DNA of 64,000 nt. It comes from Mycogone perniciosa. Lineage: Eukaryota > Ascomycota > Sordariomycetes > Hypocreales > Hypocreaceae. The notes beneath the pieces are model-generated. The model did no database searches and was not told the origin of the DNA. It saw only the letters and a program-made list of their open reading frames with translations. The stretch lies in assembly GCA_025331125.1 (NCBI GenBank), contig JAOALB010000118.1, positions 62,001 to 126,000 of the forward strand. The letters run 5' to 3'. Shown here piece after piece: positions 44,888-55,620 of the stretch. How positions within the stretch are numbered: the stretch's first letter is position 1; every line of letters begins with the position of its first letter. A program made the translations under genes and the position numbers.

Positions 44888-47614
44888 CTATTCCGCTTGA
44901 ATCTCCCCGCCCTCCATACCTGGGAATGTCCCATTGAAGTCGAAATGCTCATTGCTCTCGTCATGTAGGAATGAGTCGAAATCGAAGTCGTTGAGAACGT
45001 CACTAGTCTGGAGCGGATTGGCTAATTCCATGCCTCCAAAGTCCTACATCATGTTAGTCAACAAGTATCCACAGAATCGTATACCAAGAGGACACCGTAC
45101 CATAGGGTTGAAGCTATCCATGGTCATGGATCCGTTCTGGCTCATATCACCATGACCAGGTTGTACCGGAGCGGATGGTGGAGGGGCCGGTGCGCCAGCC
45201 GAGGGAGCCGGTGCAGGTACCCCTGTCGATGTAGTCGGCGCACTGACAGGCTGCCCGTTTGGAGCGCCACCTCCGTTTTGTCCGTTCTTGAAACCACCGG
45301 GGTTGACGGGTGTAATGGGAGTTGCGGGGGTTGGTGCCTCGGGCTCTCCACCATTGTCTCCTGCTGGAGTGGCACCCGCGTTAAGGTTCTGGTTCGACTT
45401 CTTCTGTGTCGCGGAACGCTATAAGATCCGTCAGATTGCAAAAACGGGGATGGCATGGAAATCAGACTTACCTTGTCTTTTGCGTTCTTCGTATCCTTCT
45501 TCTTCGGTGCCGCCTTGTTCGTCTGACTTGGTGTTGGAGGTGCAGCAGCAGCCTGCTGAGGCGACGCAGTTGTCCGATTATTTGCGTTGCCAGCTGCTGG
45601 AGCTGACGGGGGCGGCATAGATCGCTGTTGTGGAGTTCCGACCGGTTGGTTTTGTTGCATGCCTTGAGGCATCATCTGGCCGTTAGGGCCCTGTTGCCAC
45701 TGTGGGTTGCCCTGGCCGGCCTGCTGCTGTTGCCGAGCTGCCATCATCTGAGCGTTCATTGGGCCGTTGAATGGTTGACCAGGATGTGAGCTGGGAGGCC
45801 GCATGCCGTTCATTTGCGCCTGCCCGGCCATGTTGCCCTCCATTCCTTTGAAAAAGTGAGGCGCCATGCTGGGATCAACATGATTGCCCATGAAGTTCAT
45901 GGCTGAGTTAGGAGATTCTCGTGATTGTCCACCTTCAGGAACAGGTGAGGGGATGCCCGAGTTGTTCATTTGAGGGGTGCCTCTCTTCATTTGCTCTGTA
46001 GGGTTGGGAGATGTCCCTGTCCTCATAGCTTGAGGGGATGTATCAGGGAAAGGTTGTCCATTTGGGCCAGTGGGAGCACCGGGTTGGCCATCTCTTGGCA
46101 TCCCACTCATGTCACTCTGTTCCTGGCGAGCCATCATGAGCCGTTTCTTATTCTGCTGCTCAAGCAGCATCAGCTGCATCTGGTAGTCTTGCAAAGCATG
46201 ATTACTGCCCGTACCCTGGGCACCCTGAGGACCTTGGCGCATACCGCCAGGACCACCCATCTCTCCAGGGTTATAAAAAGCATTGAGAGTGTTACCATCT
46301 GGGCCTTGCGGCATCATCGGAGAACCTTGATTCTGAGGACCGCCAGCATTGGGCATCTGCTTGTTACCCATCTGGTTGCCATGGTGTTGCTGCAGGTTCT
46401 GGGAATAGGTGGCAATCGACTTTTGCTGCGCGGCGGGGGGTGTATTGGCGAAATTCTGGATCTGCTGAGGGTTTAGTTGATTAGGATTAATGCCGCTGGC
46501 GGCAAGCATCTGGTGAGCTGTGGCGACATTGCCAGCGACGCCCATCTGCTGTCCGGGCATGCCCTGACCGGGACGACCATTCGCCATCATAGCGCCTTGT
46601 TGATTAAAGAGAGCCCCATCAATGCGCGGCCGCTTGGAAGGGGACGGTGCATTTTCGCCAGAGGCTGGCGATGACGGCCGATCCCGATTGCCATCCATGC
46701 CAGAGGGGTCACGCTGCATCTGGTTCTGCTTGGCCTGGAGCATTTGCATTTGAGGGCTAGTGAAATCGTCTTGTCAGTCGAAAGATCTCGGGGTGAGGGA
46801 GAGTTTGGACTCTGTGTGGCTTACTTTTGGTTATTCGCCATGGCAGCACGGGCAAGGTTGTTTTGCTTCATGTTCATGGCCATGTTGCTATTCTGCATGT
46901 TTCGCATAATGTGGGCCTGGTATTGCTGTTGGGTCATCTCTCCTCCAGGTCTCATCTGGCGAAGTAGTTCCTGTTGCTGAGATTGCTTGAGACGTGATTG
47001 CTGCTGTCAAGAAGAAACAAAGAAAGTTAGTCATAGCACGAAAAAAGACCAGAAATATCATACAAAAGCACAATCAATAAGGTTGAAAACAGGTTGTGTC
47101 GTACCTGAGTATGCTGGACATATTGGTTAACAATACCGCTACCACCCTTTGCGCGCGGGGCGTTATATATATCCCAGAAAACGCAAAACCACTCGTAGAG
47201 AAATGAGGTGTCGGAGTTGGGCATAGGCAACTTGGGAGGAGGCAGATCCTCCGGTAACTTGGAATCAATGTCGTCTTTGGAATCTGTATCCATGGGGTCG
47301 TCGACACCATTCATGGAGTTGGAATTTTCGTCGCGACGACGGCCAGGACCATCTTTGTGAACATTGACTTGATGATCACTGTTGAGGAGCGAACGGGCAC
47401 AGTCGTACATCTGATGTCGAAGGAAATACTCGTAGATGTACGTGTTTAAAACGCCGCGCTGGCTCTCGTTGACCTGCTGTTGTCTTGCCGCGGCGGCGGC
47501 AGCAGCGGCCTGCTGCGGGTTGACGCCGTTATTCATCATAGGCATGGGTGCGCCGCCAACGGGGCCACCCATCGGGTTCATGTTGGCCATGCCAAGGTTG
47601 GGATTCATAGCCAT
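44888..47614 (-). CDS. SomA/Som1/Flo8-type LisH transcriptional regulator
   Basis: Gln/Pro/Met-rich nuclear regulator acting downstream of cAMP-PKA in development, adhesion and virulence in related fungi (SomA in Aspergillus, Som1 in Magnaporthe, Flo8 in yeast). Five exons: 47614-47105, 47003-46825, 46756-45472, 45418-45101, 45043-44888; about 815 residues. The start at Met of MAMNPNLGMANMNPMGG is the first ATG in the frame; the frame is open farther upstream but only from GTG. A poly-Ala run is followed by the LisH motif QRGVLNTYIYEYFLRHQMYDCARSLL. Then come SFLYEWFCVFWDIYNA and VNQYVQHTQ, the conserved single-stranded-DNA-binding-protein-like block, long low-complexity Gln/Met/Gly/Pro stretches, a basic KKKDTKNAKDK patch, and an acidic end DFDFDSFLHDE that may activate transcription. 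Confidence 0.92.
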
Positions 47615-49917
47615 GTCGACGGAGTTCTGATAACAAGCTTTTAGGTATGCGGTAAGAAACTTTCCCCTGTCAGCCACTTAGGTGCCGCCACGCGAAAAGC
47701 GCTACAGGGCTGGCCGACGTGGGCGTGACGAGATGGGCGATCAAGCGACACCAGACCCAGCAGCAATGGCGGGAGTCGTGGGACAATCGAAGCTGTCGCG
47801 AGCCGCGTTGGGGACGAGCGGATGGAGGAGGGTGCGGAGACAGAGACGCGGTCGTCGAAATTGGCGGATGGCGATAGCGATGCCAGCGACGGGCGGGCGG
47901 CGGTGCTCGGGGTTGGCGGACAAAGGTGATATTTTCGTCTGTCGCGGGCAGGCGGCGAAGTCGCCGGAGCCAGAAGAGGGCGGCGTGCTGCGGACGGAGG
48001 AGAGTTATGGATAGAGAGGCGGTTTAAGGTTAAGAGAAAATGGTGATGGAGATGAGCAGAGACGGACGGAGAAGAAGGCTGGCCCGTCTGGGGGCTGGGT
48101 TGCAGCGCACACCACAGCACAGCGAGTGCCTTAGCACTAACTGCGTACCGGCAGCGCGGGAATACCAGCTGTAGAAAAAAAAGAAGCGCCGGAACCACAG
48201 CACACAATCAAATCAACACACGCCCAGTAACACGACGCTTCACAGTCCTTAGCTCTGGCCCGCGTGGTCGTCCTGGCGGTGATGTTCGGAGTTGTGGTCG
48301 GAAGTCGTCCGTCCAGGCTGAGAGGGTCAGCACTCGCGCTGGGCCGTGGAGACAATTGTCGCGATGGACATTAGATTAGGCTGTGGAGGTAATGAAATGG
48401 CAAGGTCAGGCAAATCGTGGGTAGCTTGCGGCGTGGTGCGCATACGGACCTCATACAGTACGGTATATGAAAAGGAGTGTGGCTGTTGCATGTGCCACAA
48501 GAAATAGCCGCACGGTCCTGGCCGGCCTGGGTCGCGTCAAATGTCGCGCGCAATGCACCGCGGTTCGTGATGCCGCCGCACTGTACGGCAAAGGCGCAAG
48601 CGTAGAAGAATACAGTGCGAGTTGCGGGCGGCGAGACCTGAAGTGGCCAGGAAAAGTTGTTTGGGTGGACACAACGTGGTGTCTGCTTGGGGGGGTTGAC
48701 GATCCCCAGTATGAGGACCGGCGCCCTGGTGCCGGCGTATGCCTCAGACCAGATGCGTAGTTTTGAGTCTGCACTTGCGCCTTTGTGCCTGAGGCACGCA
48801 CACTAGCCTCAAAGCTGCGATACACACAGTTTTTCATGTCCACGGCCTGGCTTGTAATATGTACGACACGCGCGAATGACGGCCCTGCAAGGAACCAGCT
48901 TGGCTCACACTCTACGATTCGTTATCTCTGAACAGGCTAAATCAGGCGGTTTTTTAATTTATTTATCCAGAAGCAATCTCACCTCACCACCCTCAGCTCA
49001 GGTGACAGACATTATAGTACCCCATTCCAATGCTACAGCCACGACATTCAAGAGGAGCAGCGATCTGGGCTTGTATCATTGGAGTCGGAAGATTACTGTT
49101 GAGGAGAGACTTTGTAGTTCGCTGGGTAGACCCTGAATCTTCGTTCGATGCCCTGCATAAGACACTCCTCGTGCTGTTATGGAGTTGTTTGTGACGTGAT
49201 GACTGAAACCACGTACGACATGGGGGCCGCTCGACCAGTCAGCAGCCATCCTAGCCATTATCCCACCCTGATTGCCCCAAACCACTCCACAAATCAGTGG
49301 TCTGACATGTAATGCTGTGTGTTTGCCTCTGATTTCTGAGAGGTGAGATCACGCATTGCAGGCAAAGAAACGCATTACGAAGTACATGCGCGGCATATAT
49401 CTGTATGATTACGAGGGATCTACATATTATTGTGTGCCTTATATCAGTCGAGGTGCTCCGTACTCAGTGCCACCACACTGGCTGCATCGTATCACTTAGC
49501 GCCACAGTGAACCGGAATCCTTGGCGATGGCGCCCCAGGGTCCTTCTTTGGGCTGTTGAAGGATTCGCAACACGAACGCGCCATCTACTCGTAGTTCCTT
49601 CTCGATCCTGACCAGATTCGTCCTGGGCTATATGCTGGAGTATCTCTCCAATTTTGTTTATAAGGCCGCAAGCAGTCTCCTCCATCCCCGCATGAAAGGA
49701 ATCCATACTGTCAGTTTGCGACAGGCCCGCTGTTGAGAATTGCGCGCAAAAACTCATCTAATGGGTATCATCATCTCTGTTCCCAAACCTGGCGAGAGAC
49801 CAGTCTCTGCTCTGGCTTTGTCGCCGCCTCTAGGACATGTGCCTGTTTGTAACCAGTCACCTCGCTGTATATGACCCATCCGAACTGCGCTGGCCTATGG
49901 TCGAGGATGTGGTTCGA
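47615..49917. other. Long region upstream of the LisH regulator
   Basis: 2.3 kb. About 47615-48370 is likely the long leader/promoter of the regulator (C/T-rich on the minus strand), including a possible CAG acceptor just before the start codon that would imply a 5' UTR intron. Open frames of up to ~190 codons here are low-complexity Ser/Pro and not convincing. 48900-49917 shows nothing recognisable except CTCCGTACTC near 49456. Confidence 0.5.
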
Positions 49918-50667
49918 TCAGTCATCCTCCGGCGGCAGCTCGTCGTCAATGTAGCGTATTAATGTCACTCTCATCTCCGTCGTGTCGTTGCCTCGTAAGA
50001 CATCGCTGATAAAATGGGCCTCCACCTGCATTTGAACCATCTCCAAAGCACCCCTCAATACTCCGCACAGTATGTTCGAATACCAGAGCTCGTCTTGTGC
50101 TCGTCCATCATCCGGAAGCTCCACGAAGTCGGCGAATGGGTTCTCGTCGAACACTAATGAGAATGAGTTGTTGTCGCTTGTCCAGTTCGTCACTTGCGGG
50201 GTAATATTTAGGAATATTTTAAACCCAACCTAAGTTTCCCGATCATTAGTAAAAGCCCATGTATTCTCCCATTCGATCGTATGTGCATACTCGTGCTATC
50301 ATGTCCGCAGTTTCACGGAAGTTCACACAACGCTTCATTGTATTCGACTTGGCGAGATAGTCTTCAATGAGCCGCAGTCCAATATTGTAGCCCATTTTGT
50401 CCAGTTGTCGGTTTACTTCCGCATAGTCGTCTTCAAAGTCTTTGCAGAGCTGTGCGACAACCGTACCGTATGTCAAAGTTACGAGTTCGGCATTGACCTT
50501 GTCGATTCGCGTTCTAGCCATTGCGTCAGATTTAAAGCCAAGGTTCTAGAAAACTGCCTGTCTTACTTCCAAATTCTATATCCTCGTTAGATCATGTGGG
50601 TTGAAAGGGGTATGTACTGAATGACAACGTACTCCTCCCCTATGCGGGATGCTTTGCTGGCAGCCAT
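49918..50667 (-). CDS. bet3: BET3 / TRAPPC3, TRAPP complex core subunit, with a 9-nt exon
   Basis: Core of the TRAPP tethering/GEF complexes in ER-Golgi traffic. Four exons: 50667-50633, 50575-50567 (9 nt), 50513-50291, 50229-49918; 192 residues, as usual. The joined start reads MAASKASRIGEEIWKTRIDKVNAELVTLTYG; the 9-nt exon supplies the bases for E-I-W-K between GEE and TRIDKV. Conserved pieces are QLDKMGYNIGLRLIEDYL, Cys77 in MKRCVNF (the position palmitoylated in other BET3 proteins), VTNWTSDNNSFSLVFDENP, FVELP and NILCGVLRGALEMVQMQVEA. A simpler model starting at MARTRIDKV (50521) would lose the conserved N-terminus. Confidence 0.95.
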
Positions 50668-51084
50668 GGCTGGCCGATTTCGATGCTGCAAATCCACACG
50701 AGGTCCTGCGAGTTATAGTGTTTGGAGCGGCCGTTTATGCCGCGGGTGTTGACCTTGACTGTGCAAATGTATGTTCCAGCAGCTTGTCGTTGGGTGTTGT
50801 CATTACCAGGGGCTGCTCAAGAGGAGTGCATCAGTACCTCGGAGGACGGAGGCCCTGGTCGCCGACGCAGGAACAATCAACGGCCCGAGAGCCAATAGGA
50901 GCCTTAATTGTGCGGCGGTACGCTAACAGTTTCCGCCTCAAAGCTTCGTGCTAATGATACAACAGAGATACTCGTACGGCTCGATTCCGACGCGACAATT
51001 CCTGCAAAGCGCGCCCTTCTCCTTCTCTTAAGAGCCACTACTCAACATAGCGAGATACCCCGCGAGACCGCTCAATCCTTCAAC
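50668..51084. other. Divergent promoter region, bet3 / U5-40K
   Basis: 417 bp between start codons. No gene supported; an open frame leading into 51085 is leader. Confidence 0.5.
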
Positions 51085-52305
51085 ATGTCGGCAGAAAAGC
51101 GCCCCGCGGACGATGATCCCGGATTATCAAAGATGCTCGTGAAGAGGCAGAACGTGAACTCTTCGGAGGGAGCGCTCGCTCGTCTCAATGCGTCCAATAA
51201 CTCTCTGATCCAAGTCGTAAGTGCTGAGTTCAAGGCCCCGTGTATCCAACTGACACATCTCCCAGGCTCGGCGAACAAGTGGACTTCAGGCGCCAGTGAT
51301 GGAACTGACAGGCCACTCAGGCGAGATTTTCGCAGCCAAGTTCGACCCAACAGGCAACTTGATAGCTTCTGGCTCGATGGACAGGAGCATCAGTATGGCA
51401 TCGATTTCCCTTACGAAAATGGTTTGGACTGACGTGGAGTAGTGCTTTGGAGGACCTACGGCGATTGTGAGAACTACGGCATATTAAACGGTCACAAGGG
51501 TGCAGTTCTTGATCTCCAATGGTCGCGCGATTCGGAGATATTGTATTCAGGCTCGGCCGATATGCATCTCGCAAGCTGGGATCTGACGAATGGGACGCGC
51601 ATACGACGATACGTTGGGCACGAGGAGATTATCAACACTATGGATATCAGCAAGCGAGGCGAGGAGTTGCTAATCAGTGGAAGCGACGATTCGACAATTG
51701 GCATTTGGGACCCACGAACCAAAAACGCTGCCGATTATATACAGACAGACTTCCCCGTCACCGCGGTGGCTATTTCTCAGGCTGGGAATGAGATCTACTC
51801 GGGCAGCATCGACAATGACATTCGAGTGTGGGACCTCAGGAAAAAAGAAGTGGTGTATTCCATGTTGGGACATTCGGATACCATCACCTCTCTAAGAGTC
51901 TCACCAGACTCGCAGTCACTTCTGTCATATGCCATGGACACGACCGTCAGGACGTGGGACATCCGTCCATTTGCCCCTACTGAGAGGCATGTCCGCACAT
52001 TCGATGGAGCAACCACGGGCCTAGAACAGAACCTAACGGGCGCAAGCTGGGATTCCGATGGCAAGAGGATAGCTGCCGCGTCGGGTGATGGTACTGTTGT
52101 TGTATGGTCTAGTGAGAGCGGGAAGCTCATGTACAAACTCCCTGGTCACAAGGGAAGCGTCAACTGTGCCGAGTTTGCTCCTGGCAAGGATCCAATACGT
52201 ACGATACAGTCTCATACACAACTTTCAATAATGATGATGTGGCTAACGGTTCTAGTTCTGTCTGCGTCATCTGACCGCACAATGCTCCTCGGTGAGCTTA
52301 GTTGA
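51085..52305 (+). CDS. U5 snRNP 40 kDa WD-repeat protein (SNRNP40 / Cwf17 type)
   Basis: Spliceosomal WD40 protein bound to Prp8 and Snu114 in the U5 snRNP. Four exons: 51085-51216, 51266-51392, 51443-52198, 52256-52305; 354 residues, nearly the length of human SNRNP40. The N-terminus MSAEKRPADDD.. is followed by APVMELTGHSGEIFAAKFDPTGNLIASGSMDRSIMLW, the first blade. Seven WD repeats follow, with LYSGSADMHLASWDL, LISGSDDSTIGIWD, IYSGSIDNDIRVWDLR and GKRIAAASGDGTVVVW. The last exon completes the final blade, ILLSASSDRTMLLGEL. Other WD40 proteins are less likely because both the N-terminal SxxLxAPxMxLxGH start and the LLGE end match U5-40K. Confidence 0.94.
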
Positions 52306-53804
52306 ATGAGCACGAGGCTCGTCCAGAAAGAAACTGAGCGTCCGTAACAGTCGCACCAGTCAAACCAGGCGTTGACCGATAAGCTCTGCAACAACCTTGA
52401 GAGAATACTTGGGGGCTCTACGACCATTCGATTCAGCCACTGACCTTTGTGCGGGCTGTAGTTTTGGCGTTTAGAGGGTCGCCATGCCAAATCGGGTGGG
52501 GGCATATCGGGCATATACCGAGGCTAAATCCCTGAATAACGACGTTGTATCTTGTCGGGCGAAGGTGGATGCCTGATGGAATGATGCATAAGGGCTGGAG
52601 TGTAGGCACATGTCGCAATGATATCAGGCTTGATATCTCGCAGGCCAAACTGGTCTTACCAAATGCTTTTTGCGTACGAGGGTGATAATATCGACCCTCC
52701 CAATGCCTCATAGATACCAACTTGATAAGAGAAAAAACTTGATAATGCTGAATTAAGGAGCATATCGTATGATCTTTTATAATAGCATTCAGTTTGTGAT
52801 GGTAATGCGCGAACTGAGATGGTTCCGCTATTGGGGGACGATATGCTAGCACAGAATACTCCGTATTCTTGTGAAATATTGATGCAAGACAAGACTTCCT
52901 CGTAGTATGTAATAACCACAAAAAGCAAAGCGGCTCTATTTATGTATAGTTTATACTTGAGACACTGTCATTAGATATCACGCTCAGGCCAACCAATCCG
53001 AGGGACAACGTCAGCACAATAGCGCAGCCGGACCATTGGTGGTAGCGCCGGCATCATGAAACACCACCCTCTCGTCTCGAACTCCTGCAACACGCCTGAC
53101 GTCGCAGGGCAGATTCACCATCCCTGCTAAATGTCTGATGAAGCAATCCACTGCAACCCCTCTGACACCTCCTGAAAAATAAATAGCTGGAGTGGATGTG
53201 GATGGGCGTGTTGCGCACCAGCGGAGAAGCCGTGATGTTTGACGACTAAAAAGGAGGCGTATCGTGTTGCGTTGCGTGTTCTCCCTCCCGCAACCATTCA
53301 TGTGCTTTTCTTTTCCATTGTTACGCGATGCACGGCGGTTTCCTTTTTCGTGCGTGAGGCGCGGAGCTGTTTTCTTGCTTCTTCGTTAGAACCGTGTCTG
53401 GTGTTCGTTCTTCCTCTTTGCTCTTCCGATTTTTGATCATCACCATCTTACTTCTATTCATTCATTCATTCAGTCTTCGTCTTGGTTCTTCTCTATTAGG
53501 TACTACCTACTTGGCGCATGTCTCGGTCGCCGCCTATTTTCTTTTTTTCAAATTCGCCATCGATGCGATTGATACCCTTCGTTTCCTCCGGTATTCCGGC
53601 TTTCTTTACGAGTTATTCATAGTTCATGTTCTTGATCCGTGTCGTTCATCGATATCAGCATTGACAGAGAGTTCATCGACACTTTTCCCAGGACTGCGTC
53701 CAGAAACCCATCATACATACACGACACCGACCGAATTTACAGTCGCGCGCGCGACTAGCTTAAATTACTCAGAGGGAGATTGCATTTGCGCCCGGGGGAA
53801 AAAA
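52306..53804. other. Intergenic region with long 5' leader of the PPxY gene
   Basis: 1.5 kb. From 53394 the frame of the next gene is already open, but the translation is T-driven hydrophobic filler; it is most likely an mRNA leader. AATACTCCGTATTC occurs around 52856-52869. No gene supported. Confidence 0.5.
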
Positions 53805-55068
53805 ATGGCTGATGAAAGGAGGATGGAACGTCTTCGTGCTGATCTCATTCGAAAAGCCCGACTAGAAAGACGTGGGAGCAATACAGAGGGGGGAGCACAG
53901 AGTCAACCAGCAACCGAACAAGTTGAAATGCGAGAAAACAATCCCGACAACACAGAGAGTTCGCAACGGCAGCTTAGGCTATCACGACTGATGTTGGGGG
54001 GAGGAAGCGACACCTCCGGGGGCGGACCCGAGGGGGTAGGGTTAGAGGGCCCGAAGACACCACAAGTTTCTCGCAATCGATTGAGTCAACCATCTTTTTA
54101 TATGACGCCCAATGGAAGACCAGTGTCGGTATTGGTGCAATTGGGGGTTATACCCAGCATTCCCGAGACAGCGGTGCTAGCAAGTAACGGCATTGGTCAG
54201 GGACCTGGAGTCGGAGGAGCAACTCAACCCATGACAAGCGGAGCAAGCAACCCCGGATCACAGCGGATTGGAGATGCTCAGATTTATGGCCTGCAAGGCA
54301 GCAGAAGGCCGCCGAAGCGCTTCCTGTTCTGTTTTCCGTGGGTCAAATCTAGACTCATCCGTGCTCAGCTTGTCCAGTGCTTCGTGTCAGGTCTCTTTGT
54401 CGCCCTGCTGCTGGCAGTATGTAAGTTGAAATACAAAGGATCTCTCACCCCTCCGTGGAAGCGGCCCAAGTTGCTAACATGACAAAGATCTGTGTCTGAC
54501 ACTATCGAGAAATGTAGTTGTAAGCGAGTTGAACATCATGATGATTCTCATCATTCTCATGGCAGCTGTTTTTTTCTGTTACTGTATCATCCGATTATTC
54601 GTCCTTGCTATCCGAAGAGATCGCATCAGAGGTAATGGACTGGAGAGTTCAATGGATCCCCGGGGTTATGCAATTCCACGGACGCCGATCCGGGTTGTTA
54701 TGGTTCAAGACGAAGAGGCCGCAGGGGTTGAGAGCGAAACGGCAAAGACAAAGCCGCCTGCGTATGGTCTTTGGCGAGAGAGTGTGGTAAGTAGAGAGAA
54801 ACTCGGTTGACTCACGGCTTAACTTGGACTGACGAGAGAACAGCGCGTGGACCCGAACCGGCTATTTTGGCAACGGAATGAAGCTGCGGATGCCATGCCC
54901 CAGTCTGAAATGCCAGGACCCAGGCCGCCTTCATACATTTCTGAGGACGGAGTATCGTATGTGGTAGATGCTGCTCCTCGGTCAGTTGCGCCGCCAGTTG
55001 AGGTGCCACAACCAGTAGTACTACACCCTTCGGAGGTTGGAAGGCTTGGCCAACCGCCTCCGCAATGA
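53805..55068 (+). CDS. Two-TM membrane protein with two PPxY motifs (uncharacterised fungal family)
   Basis: Three exons: 53805-54420, 54488-54786, 54844-55068; 379 residues. The start at 53805 sits in an A-rich context and opens with charged MADERRMERLRADLIRKARLERRG. Residues ~30-175 are disordered. A conserved block RRPPKRFLFCFPWVKSRLIRAQLVQCF leads into TM1 (~190-212, cut by an intron) and TM2 (~220-246, NIMMILIILMAAVFFCYCI). The cytosolic part has GYAIPRTPIRVVMVQDEEAAG, then PPAY at 295-298, VDPNRLFWQRNE, and PPSY at 333-336. PPxY motifs bind WW domains, as in adaptors of Nedd4/Rsp5 ubiquitin ligases. An adaptor role is inference; I know no named orthologue, although close homologues are expected in many ascomycetes. 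Confidence 0.88.
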
Positions 55069-55262
55069 TGAGGGAGGGACCTAGAAATACTAGTAATAAA
55101 CAGACAGGCCCATATTGTTACCATAATCATAATGAGGTCGTTGGCCATTGGCCCATATAGACAGAGAGTCTTGCAAAGTGTCCGTGCAGGCGGGGGATCT
55201 CCAATAGGGAGATTGGCAGCCACCAAACAACCACGCGAACAGGGAGCACAGAGGCATTGTAC

Positions 55263-55280
55263 GTACTCTGTACGGAGTAC
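55263..55280. repeat. Near-palindrome GTACTCTGTACGGAGTAC
   Basis: Same family as the 16-bp palindrome at 14509, with one mismatch (CTCTG for CTCCG). Confidence 0.65.
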
Positions 55281-55588
55281 AAAAAGAGTAAAAAGAGCCT
55301 TGTTATTTCCATTCTTTGACTACTTAATGAATCAATTAATGGCCTTGGGGCACCATAGACCTTTTGTTCTGTCTTTCTTCACCATGTTAAGATGGATGGA
55401 TGTCTGTCCTGCATGAAGGGCTTTTGGTGGGGGAATGATTACACAGTTGTCATGTTTGTGGTCCCTCCTTTCCCCTCTTCATGCAAAAAGGGTCTGGTAA
55501 AAAAAAGAAATTATGCATCCCAGTCAAGCACTTGGCTTGTTCCCTTTCCAGCGTTTGCAGGACTGTTGATTGGCCAGCGAGGCGCATA

Positions 55589-55620
55589 TTGTATGTATGT
55601 ATGTATGTATGTATGAATGT
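55589..55620. repeat. (GTAT)n microsatellite
   Basis: About six consecutive GTAT/TATG units, the last diverged (GAATG). Ordinary simple repeat, potentially length-variable between strains. Confidence 0.85.

Noticed and set aside
45970..46476. 168-codon plus-strand frame inside the LisH regulator
   Set aside because: Antisense of the Gln/Met/Gly-rich low-complexity region; His/Leu/Arg-rich text is the expected mirror.
47641..48207. 188-codon minus-strand frame upstream of the LisH regulator
   Set aside because: Ser/Pro/Ala low-complexity in the C/T-rich leader; no domain, and adjacent overlapping frames are equally open.
49464..49757. 97-codon minus-strand frame (MSFCAQFSTAGL..)
   Set aside because: The text looks more protein-like than its surroundings, but no family was recognised and there are no clear splice partners; possibly a gene relic, not supportable.
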